A program made the translations under genes and the position numbers. Shown piece after piece: positions 25,392 through 33,765 of a DNA stretch of 64,000 bases. Below the pieces are notes generated by a model that worked only from the letters and a program-made list of their open reading frames with translations, did no database searches and was not told the origin of the DNA. Position 1 is the first letter of the stretch. Every line of letters starts with the position of its first letter. The DNA lies in contig NZ_LS483250.1 of NCBI RefSeq assembly GCF_900465055.1, forward strand, positions 3,596,001 to 3,660,000, in the 5' to 3' direction. Origin of the DNA: Moritella yayanosii (lineage in GTDB: Bacteria; Pseudomonadota; Gammaproteobacteria; Enterobacterales; Moritellaceae).

Positions 25392-25892
25392 ATGACATCT
25401 CCTAATATCGTTTGGACTCGCATTGATGAACGCCTACTACATGGCCAGATCCGCATTACCTGGGGTAAACACAGCGAAGCGAATCTAATTTTAGTTGCCA
25501 ATGATGACGCTGCAGACGGTCCCAATGCGGCATTCATGCAAGCGGGTATGAAAGCCTCTGCGGGTGGTGAATACGCGGTGCGTTTCTTCTCAATCCAGAA
25601 AACCATTGATGTAATTGCCAAAGCATCAGCAAAACAAAAGATCTTTATCTTATGTAACAACCCAACTGATGTTGCTCGTTTGGTCGAAGGTGGTGTGCCA
25701 ATCCTACATTGTAACGTGGGTAATATGCACTACCATGAAGGCAAGCGTAAATTAACGAAAACAGTATCAGTCGATGACAAAGATATTGAGGCATTTGAGC
25801 GCATCGTGAAGTGTGATGTGACTTGTACGATCCAAAATACGCCGGATCAAAAACCTATTGATATTCTATCCGTGATAACGGAAACCGCGTAA
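25392..25892 (+). CDS. agaV: PTS mannose/sorbose-family EIIB component
   Basis: A 166-residue cytoplasmic EIIB. The motif TRIDERLLHGQI near the N-terminus carries the phosphorylated His17, which receives phosphate from EIIA and passes it to the incoming sugar. The family is mannose/fructose/sorbose IIB (PTSIIB_sorb). It starts the contiguous IIB-IIC-IID-IIA block 15 bases after agaS. In E. coli the equivalent GalNAc component is AgaV. Here the GH105 and kdu genes in the same run suggest the carrier may take a uronate-containing disaccharide. Confidence 0.92.
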   Translation: MTSPNIVWTRIDERLLHGQIRITWGKHSEANLILVANDDAADGPNAAFMQAGMKASAGGEYAVRFFSIQKTIDVIAKASAKQKIFILCNNPTDVARLVEGGVPILHCNVGNMHYHEGKRKLTKTVSVDDKDIEAFERIVKCDVTCTIQNTPDQKPIDILSVITETA

Positions 25893-25932
25893 TCGCATTT
25901 AGTATTTAACATAAATATTCAAAAAGGAAAAT

Positions 25933-26709
25933 ATGATGTTGTATGAAGCTTTACTGGTGGCAGTGTGGGCATTTTTATGTGGTATCGATAAATACGATAT
26001 TGCATTAAATATTCACCGTCCACTTATCACCGGCCCTGTGGTTGGTTTTCTGATGGGAGACATGCAAACTGGTCTGATCGCCGGTGCAACGTTGGAACTT
26101 GCTTGGTTAGGTCTAGTGCCTAACGCCGGTGCTCAGCCACCAGATGTTACCCTGGGTACAATCGCAGCGGTAGGATTTGCTGTAATGACAAATCAGTCAG
26201 CGGCAGTGGCTATGGGTGTGGGTATGCCGATCGCCGTGTTAATGCAAATGTTAGTGATTGGTTTCTTTGCTGTTACATCATTTACGATGGGTAAAGCGGA
26301 TCGTTACGCAGAAAGTGGCGATTCAGGCGGTATTGACCGTTTGTTACTGGGTACCTTGTTCGCCCGGGCAATGCTTTACGCTGTGGTTGCATTTGCTACC
26401 ATTTACTTTGGTGAGCATGGTGCTAAATGGATTGATGAAAATGCCCCAACCGTACTACTAGAAGGTCTCGGTATTGGCGCGAAAATGGTACCTGCGATTG
26501 GTTTCGCGATGTTACTTAAAATGATGTGGTCAAAAGAAGTGGCCGGTGTGTTCTTTATTGGTTTCGTGATGACAACATACTTAGCATTACCAATCATGGC
26601 GGTCGCTATCATTGGTGCTTCAATTGCAGCTTTGTACTTCTTCTATAGCGGCAATAGTACAGCAAATAATGTAGATAATACGAAAGAGGATTTTGAAGAT
26701 GGCATCTGA
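25933..26709 (+). CDS. agaW: PTS mannose/sorbose-family EIIC component
   Basis: A 258-residue integral membrane EIIC with multiple hydrophobic helices. The family motifs HRPLITGPVVGFLMGDMQTGL and GATLELAWLGLVPNAGAQPPD are near residues 28-75. It forms the translocation channel with EIID. It begins at one of two adjacent ATG codons with an AAAGG site before them. Its 3' end overlaps the EIID gene by 11 bases, indicating translational coupling. The C-terminal tail is hydrophilic and Asn/Asp-rich. Confidence 0.92.
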   Translation: MMLYEALLVAVWAFLCGIDKYDIALNIHRPLITGPVVGFLMGDMQTGLIAGATLELAWLGLVPNAGAQPPDVTLGTIAAVGFAVMTNQSAAVAMGVGMPIAVLMQMLVIGFFAVTSFTMGKADRYAESGDSGGIDRLLLGTLFARAMLYAVVAFATIYFGEHGAKWIDENAPTVLLEGLGIGAKMVPAIGFAMLLKMMWSKEVAGVFFIGFVMTTYLALPIMAVAIIGASIAALYFFYSGNSTANNVDNTKEDFEDGI

Positions 26710-27592
26710 TATCACAGTGAGCGGTAACTTTGTGGAGAAAAAAGCACGAAATCACGTCAATTTAATTGATGGTATCGATGCTTATGAAGATACTACGAAG
26801 AAAAACGTAATCACCAAGAAAGATCTTTGGCTATGTGCATTCCGTGGTTTATTAATGGAAGGTAACTTCAACTTTGAACGTATGCAAGCCGGTGGTTTTG
26901 TTTTTTCTATCGTTCCGGCACTGAAGAAAATTCATGGTAATGAACGTGATTTCGCTAAAGCACTGAAGAATCATTTACAGTTCTTTAATGCCAGTCCAAA
27001 ACTCTTTACTTTCTTACTCGGTACCGCGATAGCGATGGAAGAAAATAAAGAGAAACCGTCCACGATTAACGTCATGAAAGTGGCTGGTATGGGACCTTCG
27101 GGTGGTATTGGTGACGCGATTGATCACATGACCTTAATGCCATTAACATTGGCGTTAGGTGCATCAATTGCACTGGAAGGCTCTATTGCAGGTCCTTTTG
27201 TATTCTTTTTCTTATACCAGTCAGTACATTTCGTGGTGTATTTTGGCTTGCTGTTTATGGGTTATAAAGCGGGTACCGCAGCCATGGTGAGCATGAGTGA
27301 TACAACTGAAAAACTCGCAAAAGCGGCAAACATTATGGGCATCTTTGTGATTGGTGCGCTGTCGGCAACATTCATTAAAGTGCAGACAACCCTGGCGCTT
27401 GAATTAGGGGGTAAAGAGGTGGAATTACAAACGGCATTGTTCGACAAGATCATGCCAAATATTCTGCCACTGGTACTCGTATTCTTTATGTTGAAGATGG
27501 TGAAAGGCACAGGCTTCTGGTCTAAACCACCGGTACTTATCTTCGCAACGTTAGCGGCTGGTGTTGTTGGTCACGTTATCGGTATTCTGTAA
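26699..27592 (+). CDS. agaE: PTS mannose/sorbose-family EIID component
   Basis: A 297-residue EIID. An N-terminal cytoplasmic part (ITKKDLWLCAFRGLLMEGNF, NFERMQAGGFVFSIVPALKK) is followed by membrane helices and GMGPSGGIGDAIDHMTLMP, typical of EIID-Man family proteins. I start it at the ATG at 26699, 8 bases after AAAGAGGA. A TTG two codons earlier (26693) would be in frame but is worse placed. The gene overlaps EIIC and is followed by a small hairpin before EIIA. Confidence 0.92.
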   Translation: MASDITVSGNFVEKKARNHVNLIDGIDAYEDTTKKNVITKKDLWLCAFRGLLMEGNFNFERMQAGGFVFSIVPALKKIHGNERDFAKALKNHLQFFNASPKLFTFLLGTAIAMEENKEKPSTINVMKVAGMGPSGGIGDAIDHMTLMPLTLALGASIALEGSIAGPFVFFFLYQSVHFVVYFGLLFMGYKAGTAAMVSMSDTTEKLAKAANIMGIFVIGALSATFIKVQTTLALELGGKEVELQTALFDKIMPNILPLVLVFFMLKMVKGTGFWSKPPVLIFATLAAGVVGHVIGIL

Positions 27593-27597
27593 TATCT

Positions 27598-27621
27598 TGG
27601 GGAGAAGCTCGCTGCTCCCCA
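27598..27621 (+). promoter_or_regulatory. Intra-operon hairpin between EIID and EIIA
   Basis: TGGGGAG, a 10-base loop and CTCCCCA form a 7-bp GC-rich stem, followed by TTTT and then the EIIA ribosome site. It may stabilise the 3' end of the upstream message or partly terminate to lower EIIA and later gene expression. Confidence 0.5.
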
Positions 27622-27637
27622 TTTTAAGGGTTTGATT

Positions 27638-28081
27638 ATGATTGGTATTGTAGTTTCAGGACACATTAACTTTGCATCCGGTGTTAAGTCTGCGGTAACC
27701 GCAATTGCGGGTGAACAAGCGCAAATGAAATTTGTTGATTTTGTTGAAACCATGTCAACAGACGATTTAGAAGCGGATTTACGTGCTGCCGCAGCAGAAG
27801 TAAATAGCGGTGAAGGTGTGTTATTCCTGACTGATATTCCGGGTGGTTCACCCTCTAATCGCGCGACAGCGATCATGATGGATACACCGTTAGTTGAAGT
27901 CATTGGTGGTGCGAATCTTCCTATGATCGTGAATGCGGCATTTGAACGTGATGACGTTGAATTAGCTGAACTCGTTGAGATCGTATTAGAGATTGGTCAT
28001 GCCTGTATTAAAGATATGCGTAAAGAGTTTGAAGCGGCGATGACGCCAGCAGCAGAAGAATTTGATGACGAGGGTTTATAA
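27638..28081 (+). CDS. agaF: PTS mannose/sorbose-family EIIA component
   Basis: A 147-residue EIIA-Man type protein. The phosphoaccepting His9 lies in IVVSGHINFASG, and TDIPGGSPSNRA (about residue 70) is a family signature. It takes phosphate from HPr and passes it to the EIIB protein. I start at ATG 27638, 7 bases after TAAGGG; a TTG six bases upstream is in frame but unnecessary. The stop codon is one base before the agaA start, so the two are coupled. It completes a full four-component permease. Confidence 0.91.
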   Translation: MIGIVVSGHINFASGVKSAVTAIAGEQAQMKFVDFVETMSTDDLEADLRAAAAEVNSGEGVLFLTDIPGGSPSNRATAIMMDTPLVEVIGGANLPMIVNAAFERDDVELAELVEIVLEIGHACIKDMRKEFEAAMTPAAEEFDDEGL

Positions 28082-28082
28082 C

Positions 28083-29231
28083 ATGCGTTTTGCGTTGGTA
28101 GCAGCTGAAGTTTATGCCCCGAACGGGATTGAATTAAATCAGGTTGTGGTAATCGAAAATGGCAAAATTGCTGAGATCTCAACAACAGTGCCAACGGATT
28201 GCGAGGTGATTAACTTAGCTGGACAAGCTTTGATGCCTGGCTTTGTTGATATCCACATTCATGGTCGCCATGGCCATGATGTGATGGATGCGACTGATGT
28301 GGCGTTAGACGGTATTGCTCAGGCGTTACCGTCGACAGGTGTTACCGCATGGGTTGGCACGACGGTAACTGCACCTTGGCAAGATATTATCACCGCTTTA
28401 ACCAAAATGCGCAGTTACATCGCGGCCGGACAAACACAGGGTGCTGAATTGTTAGGTAGCTTTTTAGAAGGCCCTTACTTTACAGAACGTCATCGTGGTT
28501 CCCATCCGAGTCGATTACTAAAATCACCTGAACAGGGTGAATTAGAACAATTAAAAGCGGTTGCTGGTGAGTCATTATTACGTGTGGCGATCGCCCCTGA
28601 AGCGGATAATGCCATGGCGTCAATTAAGTGGTTAACCGCGAACAATATTCAAACGTCGGTCGCGCATACGAATGCCAATTTCGCACAGGTGACCGAAGCA
28701 TTTGAACTCGGTGCTGACTGTGGTGTGCATTTGTTTAATGGCATGAGTGGGTTACATCACCGTGAACCCGGTTGTTGTGGGGCGGTACTTTATCATGACA
28801 TGTTGGCTGAGCTGATTGCCGATGGTATCCATGTTAACCCGGTGATGATGCAACTTGCTTATCGCATGAAAGGGTATCAAAAGATTGCACTAATTACGGA
28901 TTGTATGCGCGCAGGTGGTCTCGAAGATGGACCTTATCAATTGGGTGCTCAAATCGTTAATGTTAAAAATGGTGAAGCGCGTACTGATGATGGTTCATTA
29001 GCAGGCAGTACCTGTAGTTTAGATCAAGCAGTGCGTAATATGGTGTTCGCTTCAGGTGTTCCGGCATGGGAAGCGGTACAAATGGCGAGCGCAGTACCTG
29101 CCCATTACTTAGGCCTTGCCGACCGTATTGGCGCTATTGCAGTCGGGATGGATGCCAACCTCACCATTATGAATAATGAATTACAAGTGCAGGGTACCTT
29201 AATTAAAGGTCACTGGGCTTATCAAGGTTAA
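28083..29231 (+). CDS. agaA: N-acetylgalactosamine-6-phosphate deacetylase
   Basis: A 382-residue amidohydrolase of the NagA/AgaA family. It has the metal motif [42 protein letters not shown], the substrate segment [15 protein letters not shown] and catalytic-Asp region [10 protein letters not shown]. It removes acetate from GalNAc-6-phosphate (or GlcNAc-6-phosphate) in the cytoplasm. With AgaS next in the path, the galacto substrate is favoured. I start at ATG 28083 with GAGGG eight bases before; an upstream in-frame TTG overlaps EIIA. A GACGAG/CTCGTC hairpin follows at 29235-29252. Confidence 0.92.
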   Translation: MRFALVAAEVYAPNGIELNQVVVIENGKIAEISTTVPTDCEVINLAGQALMPGFVDIHIHGRHGHDVMDATDVALDGIAQALPSTGVTAWVGTTVTAPWQDIITALTKMRSYIAAGQTQGAELLGSFLEGPYFTERHRGSHPSRLLKSPEQGELEQLKAVAGESLLRVAIAPEADNAMASIKWLTANNIQTSVAHTNANFAQVTEAFELGADCGVHLFNGMSGLHHREPGCCGAVLYHDMLAELIADGIHVNPVMMQLAYRMKGYQKIALITDCMRAGGLEDGPYQLGAQIVNVKNGEARTDDGSLAGSTCSLDQAVRNMVFASGVPAWEAVQMASAVPAHYLGLADRIGAIAVGMDANLTIMNNELQVQGTLIKGHWAYQG

Positions 29232-29234
29232 AGA

Positions 29235-29252
29235 GACGAGTTACAGCTCGTC
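29235..29252 (+). promoter_or_regulatory. Intra-operon hairpin between agaA and kduI
   Basis: GACGAG, TTACAG loop, CTCGTC: a 6-bp stem directly after the agaA stop codon with no T run. It separates the hexosamine half of the operon from the uronate half. Confidence 0.4.
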
Positions 29253-29274
29253 ATTACTAATTAGAGGTTTATTA

Positions 29275-30105
29275 ATGGAAATTCGTCAGCCAATACATAG
29301 CGATCATGCAAAGCAGCTAGACACTGCGGGTTTAAGAGCACAATTTTTGATTGAAGATATGTTCCAAGCAGGACAGATCAATCTGACTTATAGCCATATC
29401 GACCGCATTATTGTCGGTGGTGTGGTACCAACAACAGCCCCCGTGGCATTCGAAGGCGGTAAAGAGATCGGGGTTGATTTCTTTTTACAACGTCGTGAAC
29501 TGGGCGTGATTAATATCGGTGCTGCAGGTTTAGTGATTGTTGATGGTGTTACCTATGAAATTGGTTCGCGTGAAGCAATTTACGTTGGCCAAGGTGCACA
29601 AGATATTCAATTTATCAGTATCGATGCTGAACAACCGGCCCGTTTTTACCTGAATTGCGCACCTGCACATAAGGCTTATCCAACGCGTAAGATCACCCGA
29701 GATGACGTTGCAGTTGAAAGCTTAGGTAGCCAAGAAAACTGTAATGTACGTACTATCTACAAATATTTACACCCTGCGGTATTACCAACGTGCCAACTGT
29801 TAATGGGCATGACTGAACTCGCACCAGGCAGTTTGTGGAATACCATGCCGTGTCATACCCATGAACGTCGTATGGAAGTGTATCTGTATTTTGATATGAA
29901 AGATGACAACATCGCATTTCATTATATGGGTCAACCACAAGAAACACGTCATATCGTGGTACGTAATGAACAAGCTGTGATCAGCCCAAGTTGGTCTATC
30001 CACTCGGGTGTAGGTACTGCGTCTTATACCTTTATCTGGGGCATGGTGGGTGAAAACCAAGTGTTCCACGATATGGATCATGTTGCGATGAGTGACTTGA
30101 AATAA
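29275..30105 (+). CDS. kduI: 5-keto-4-deoxyuronate isomerase
   Basis: A 276-residue cupin-fold isomerase. Visible features are the N-terminal [41 protein letters not shown] and the metal-binding [17 protein letters not shown] (about residues 193-209). It converts 4-deoxy-L-threo-5-hexosulose uronate, which forms spontaneously from unsaturated uronate, to 3-deoxy-D-glycero-2,5-hexodiulosonate. Its presence shows that an unsaturated uronic acid is made inside the cell. It has an AGAGG site and is followed by kduD, the next enzyme. Confidence 0.95.
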   Translation: MEIRQPIHSDHAKQLDTAGLRAQFLIEDMFQAGQINLTYSHIDRIIVGGVVPTTAPVAFEGGKEIGVDFFLQRRELGVINIGAAGLVIVDGVTYEIGSREAIYVGQGAQDIQFISIDAEQPARFYLNCAPAHKAYPTRKITRDDVAVESLGSQENCNVRTIYKYLHPAVLPTCQLLMGMTELAPGSLWNTMPCHTHERRMEVYLYFDMKDDNIAFHYMGQPQETRHIVVRNEQAVISPSWSIHSGVGTASYTFIWGMVGENQVFHDMDHVAMSDLK

Positions 30106-30182
30106 TTAACACGATTATCTGTCTTTTACGCTAACCACTCTGATTAGCTGGCTAGCGCTACTTTATTTATTAGGAAGTTAAT

Positions 30183-30938
30183 ATGAATTCTTTTGATTTG
30201 TCAGGCAAGGTTGCCATCGTAACGGGTTGTAATACAGGTTTAGGTCAAGGTACTGCGATTGGTTTAGCACAAGCGGGTGCTGATATCGTGGGTGTTGGCC
30301 ACATGCCGGCACCAGAAACACAAGCTAAAATTGAAGCGCTAGGGCGTAAATTTCATTACATTACTGCTAATCTAATGGTGCAAGACCAAGTGTCTGAGAT
30401 TGTTAGCGAAGCTGTAGAAGTCATGGGCCGTGTGGATATCTTAGTCAACAACGCCGGTATTATCCGTCGTGAAGATTTCTTAGAGTTTTCTGAAAAGAAC
30501 TGGGATGATGTGATCAGCATCAACCAAAAAACCGTATTCTTCCTATCACAAGCTGTTGCTAAGCAGTGTGTGAAGCAAGGTGAAGGTGGTAAGATCATTA
30601 ACATCGCTTCAATGCTGTCTTTCCAAGGTGGCATCCGGGTAGCGTCTTATACTGCAAGTAAATCTGCGGTTATGGGCCTAACACGTGCAATGGCGAATGA
30701 ATTAGCACAATACAACATTAACGTAAATGCAATTGCTCCGGGTTATATGGCAACTGATAATACGGAAGCATTACGTGCTGATCCTGAGCGTAACGCGGCA
30801 ATCTTAGAACGTATTCCGGCTAATCGTTGGGGCACACCAGAAGATTTAGCTGGTCCTGCAGTATTCCTTGCATCAAGTGCAAGTGATTATGTGAATGGTT
30901 ATACTATCGCCGTTGACGGTGGTTGGTTAGCACGCTAA
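30183..30938 (+). CDS. kduD: 2-dehydro-3-deoxy-D-gluconate 5-dehydrogenase
   Basis: A 251-residue short-chain dehydrogenase. It has the Rossmann cofactor motif VTGCNTGLGQGTA (about residues 14-26), NNAGI, the catalytic Ser in NIASMLSF and YTASKSA (Tyr and Lys, about residues 155-161). It ends with the typical SDR tail VNGYTIAVDGGWLAR. It reduces the KduI product to 2-keto-3-deoxygluconate (KDG) with NAD(P)H. It follows kduI by 77 bases with an AGGAAG site, and the GH105 gene starts 10 bases after its stop. Confidence 0.95.
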   Translation: MNSFDLSGKVAIVTGCNTGLGQGTAIGLAQAGADIVGVGHMPAPETQAKIEALGRKFHYITANLMVQDQVSEIVSEAVEVMGRVDILVNNAGIIRREDFLEFSEKNWDDVISINQKTVFFLSQAVAKQCVKQGEGGKIINIASMLSFQGGIRVASYTASKSAVMGLTRAMANELAQYNINVNAIAPGYMATDNTEALRADPERNAAILERIPANRWGTPEDLAGPAVFLASSASDYVNGYTIAVDGGWLAR

Positions 30939-30948
30939 GGAGTCCGTT

Positions 30949-31998
30949 ATGACTTTTGGAACTAAACAACAAGTTTTAGATACAATGAAACGTGTCTATC
31001 GTTATCAAGCGGCAAACCAGACTCGCAGTGTGGTACGTCGCAGTGGTAAAACCCGTTTTATCAAAGATACCGACTGGGAACGTGGTGTATTTTGGTCTTG
31101 TGCGTCAGCAGCTTGGAAAGCAACTGATGATGCTGAGTATCTAGATGGTGTAATGAACTATGCACTACACACAGGTTTTAGAGCGGGTCCTAATGCGCGT
31201 TTTGCTGATGATCATATCTGCTGTCAGGCGTACTTAGATGTTTACCCTGTGGTAAATCAAATTGAAGCACTTGATTCAACGGTTAAAGCGCTGGACCTTA
31301 TGGTTGATAACCCAGAACCGGGTCGTAAAGACTGGTGGTGGTGTGATTCACTGTTTATGGCGCCGCCGTCGTTTGCTGCTCTTACTCAGCAAACTGGTGA
31401 CCGCAAATACCTGGATTACATGAACGTGGCATTCTGGGATTCGGTTGAGCACTTATTTGATCCAGAAACGGGGCTTTTCTATCGTGATCAGCGTTATATC
31501 CCTGATGGTAAAGGCGGCGAATTACGTGAAGCTAATGGCGAAAAAGTATTCTGGAGCCGCGGCATCGGCTGGGTATTAGCATCTGTGCCACGTTTAATGG
31601 CGCGTTTACCGGAAGACTACGCGGATAAAGCCCGTTATTTAGCATTGTTTAAAAACCTGGCTGCTGAAGTAATTAAATATCAGCAAGCAGATGGTTTCTG
31701 GCGCACCAGTTTATTGGATCCAGAAAACTTCCCGGCACCGGAAAGTAGCGCTACATCATTGTTCTGCTACGGTCTGGCTTGGGGTATCAATAACGGAGAA
31801 TTAGATCGTGAGACCTACTTACCGGTATTAGAAAAAGCCTGGGCAGCATTACAAACGGCTATCCACGACAATGGCATGATGGGCTGGGTACAATTACCAG
31901 CATTTAACCCACGTGACGTGAAGTTTGAACACAACATGGATTACGGTGCAGGTGCCTTCTTACTGGCAGCTACAGAAATAGCTCATTTAGCTGATTAA
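30949..31998 (+). CDS. GH105 unsaturated uronyl hydrolase
   Basis: A 349-residue alpha/alpha-barrel enzyme of the GH105 (YesR/YteR) family. Characteristic stretches are DHICCQAYLDVY, WWWCDSLFMAPPSFA (probable catalytic Asp), LFYRDQRYIPDGKGG, VFWSRGIGWVLASVPRL, QPDGFW-type KYQQADGFWRTSLLDPE and DYGAGAFLLAATEI. These enzymes hydrate the 4,5 double bond of a terminal unsaturated uronate and release it from the next sugar. It has no signal peptide, so it works in the cytoplasm on imported material. This fits cleavage of the unsaturated uronate from a GalNAc-6-phosphate disaccharide. GH88 does the same in streptococci, but the motifs here are GH105. Confidence 0.9.
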   Translation: MTFGTKQQVLDTMKRVYRYQAANQTRSVVRRSGKTRFIKDTDWERGVFWSCASAAWKATDDAEYLDGVMNYALHTGFRAGPNARFADDHICCQAYLDVYPVVNQIEALDSTVKALDLMVDNPEPGRKDWWWCDSLFMAPPSFAALTQQTGDRKYLDYMNVAFWDSVEHLFDPETGLFYRDQRYIPDGKGGELREANGEKVFWSRGIGWVLASVPRLMARLPEDYADKARYLALFKNLAAEVIKYQQADGFWRTSLLDPENFPAPESSATSLFCYGLAWGINNGELDRETYLPVLEKAWAALQTAIHDNGMMGWVQLPAFNPRDVKFEHNMDYGAGAFLLAATEIAHLAD

Positions 31999-32035
31999 CA
32001 GGCATGGATATTGATTATCTGAACTGATTCAGAGT

Positions 32036-32069
32036 AAGCCGACTAGCTTCGTGTTTAGTCGGCTTTTTT
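32036..32069 (+). terminator. Intrinsic terminator of the aga-kdu operon
   Basis: AAGCCGACTA, a 10-base loop and TAGTCGGCTT form a 10-bp stem followed by a T run, 38 bases after the GH105 stop codon. It marks the end of the long operon. Confidence 0.93.
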
Positions 32070-32101
32070 ATTTTCGATATCTAACTTATGTATGGGGTTT
32101 A

Positions 32102-32130
32102 TCAACACCACAGTACTTTATTGGTGTTGA
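32102..32130. promoter_or_regulatory. Inverted repeat before kdgK, possible operator
   Basis: TCAACACCA (32102-32110) and TGGTGTTGA (32122-32130) are a perfect 9-bp inverted repeat with an 11-bp gap, 38 bp before the kdgK start. It is unlike the CTTTCGTTT element before agaR, so a different regulator may control this unit. Confidence 0.5.
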
Positions 32131-32168
32131 GCCCTGTGATGATAAAGGTAGCACTGAGTGAGTAGGGT

Positions 32169-33134
32169 ATGATGAAAAAACATAAAAAAATAGCCATTAT
32201 TGGTGAGTGTATGATTGAGTTAAGCGGTAAGCCGTTTGCACCTCAACAACAAAATTTTGGTGGCGACTCACTTAATACTGCAGTTTATCTATCGCGTTTG
32301 CAACCGGATGTATCAGTGCAATATATGACTGGCCTAGGTGTTGATCAGTACAGCCAATCAATGCAAGCCGCTTGGCGAGATGAAGGTATTGATACCCGCT
32401 TAGTCACCCAAGATGAAACTAAGATCCCTGGTTTGTATGCGATCGCGATTGATGCCAGCGGTGAGCGTACATTTAGTTATTGGCGTAATGACTCGGCAGC
32501 ACGTTATATGTGCGAACATTCAGAGTTTGAGCAGAATATAGCCAGCTTAGTGGATGCTGATCTTATCTATCTATCGGGGATCTCGTTAGCGATCTTACCG
32601 GATAGTAGCAAATTAAAATTACTGGCTTCATTAGCTAGCCTAAAACAAGCAGGGGTTAAAATTGCCGTTGACTCTAATTATCGTCCGCGATTATGGCAAA
32701 GCCCTGCACATGCACAACAGTGGTTAGATAAACTTTACCAGCTTAGCGATATCGCCCTCGTTACAGGTGATGATGAAGACCTACTATTCGGGACCCAAGC
32801 TACTCAACCAACCGTTATTGCTAAGCGTTTGCATGATCTGGGTATTAACCAGGTGGTGGTGAAACTCGGCAGTGATGGTGCTATGTGGTCACATCTTGGA
32901 GCACAAGGCATGGTCGCTGGCAATAAAGTGGAACAGGTTGTTGATACGACAGCGGCGGGCGATTCATTTAATGCCGGTTACCTTGCTGCTTGGTGTGCTG
33001 AACAATCAATGGCGGATTGCTGTGCTTGGGGGAATAGTCTTGCTAGCCAAGTTATTCAACATCAAGGTGCTGTGATAGCGACAGAACATATGCAAAATTT
33101 AATGACCAGAATGAGAATCGAAAATGATAAATAA
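32169..33134 (+). CDS. kdgK: 2-dehydro-3-deoxygluconokinase
   Basis: A 321-residue PfkB-family sugar kinase. It has the N-terminal GECMIELSG and NFGGDSLNTAVYLSRL, typical of KDG kinase, and the C-terminal PfkB signature DTTAAGDSFNAGYLAAW with its catalytic Asp. It phosphorylates KDG to KDPG with ATP. The start is one of two adjacent ATG codons after GTAGGG. Its end overlaps eda by 11 bases. A tagatose-6-phosphate kinase would be another PfkB option, but the eda overlap and the sequence favour KDG. Confidence 0.93.
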   Translation: MMKKHKKIAIIGECMIELSGKPFAPQQQNFGGDSLNTAVYLSRLQPDVSVQYMTGLGVDQYSQSMQAAWRDEGIDTRLVTQDETKIPGLYAIAIDASGERTFSYWRNDSAARYMCEHSEFEQNIASLVDADLIYLSGISLAILPDSSKLKLLASLASLKQAGVKIAVDSNYRPRLWQSPAHAQQWLDKLYQLSDIALVTGDDEDLLFGTQATQPTVIAKRLHDLGINQVVVKLGSDGAMWSHLGAQGMVAGNKVEQVVDTTAAGDSFNAGYLAAWCAEQSMADCCAWGNSLASQVIQHQGAVIATEHMQNLMTRMRIENDK

Positions 33135-33759
33135 TGAATTAATTGATAAGTTATCCGCACTGGCGATTATGCCTGTGATCCAAATTGAAAATGCAGATGA
33201 CGCTGTAAAATTAGTGGCAGTATTATCTGAGAATGGTCTACCTGCGGCAGAAATTACCTTCCGTAGTGCCGCTGCAGCTGAATCGATCCGTCGTATCCGC
33301 GCCGCTTTTCCTGATGTGATCTTATGTGCAGGGACTGTATTAACGATAGCACAAGTTGATGAAGCGGTTGCGGCGGGTGCAGATTTTATTATTAGCCCAG
33401 GGTTTAATCCAACAATAGTGAATTACTGTATTGAAAATGGCATTAAAATTATCCCAGGCATTAATAACCCAAGTCAAATTGAGCAGGCGTTAGAGCTTGG
33501 CATTAACGTGGTTAAATTCTTCCCAGCAGAAGCATCGGGTGGCGTTAATATGGTGAAGGCATTAGTGGGGCCTTATAGCCAAATTAAACTGATGCCGACA
33601 GGTGGTATCAAACCATCTAATGTATTGGAATACCTTGCGATACCACAAGTTATTGCATGTGGTGGTAGCTGGATCGCAACGACTGCAGCCATTCGTGACC
33701 ATGATTGGGATACGATTGCAAAAAATGCTGTTGCTACTTGCAAGCTTGTTAACGCATAA
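33124..33759 (+). CDS. eda: KDPG/KHG aldolase
   Basis: A 211-residue class I aldolase. PAAEITFRS carries the catalytic Glu, LCAGTVLT follows, the Schiff-base Lys is in VVKFFPAEASGG (about residue 132), and MPTGGIKPSNV is the phosphate-binding loop. It splits KDPG to pyruvate and glyceraldehyde-3-phosphate, completing uronate catabolism. It is coupled to kdgK by overlap. The gap to the next gene is 6 bases. Confidence 0.95.
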   Translation: MINNELIDKLSALAIMPVIQIENADDAVKLVAVLSENGLPAAEITFRSAAAAESIRRIRAAFPDVILCAGTVLTIAQVDEAVAAGADFIISPGFNPTIVNYCIENGIKIIPGINNPSQIEQALELGINVVKFFPAEASGGVNMVKALVGPYSQIKLMPTGGIKPSNVLEYLAIPQVIACGGSWIATTAAIRDHDWDTIAKNAVATCKLVNA

Positions 33760-33765
33760 GGTCAC

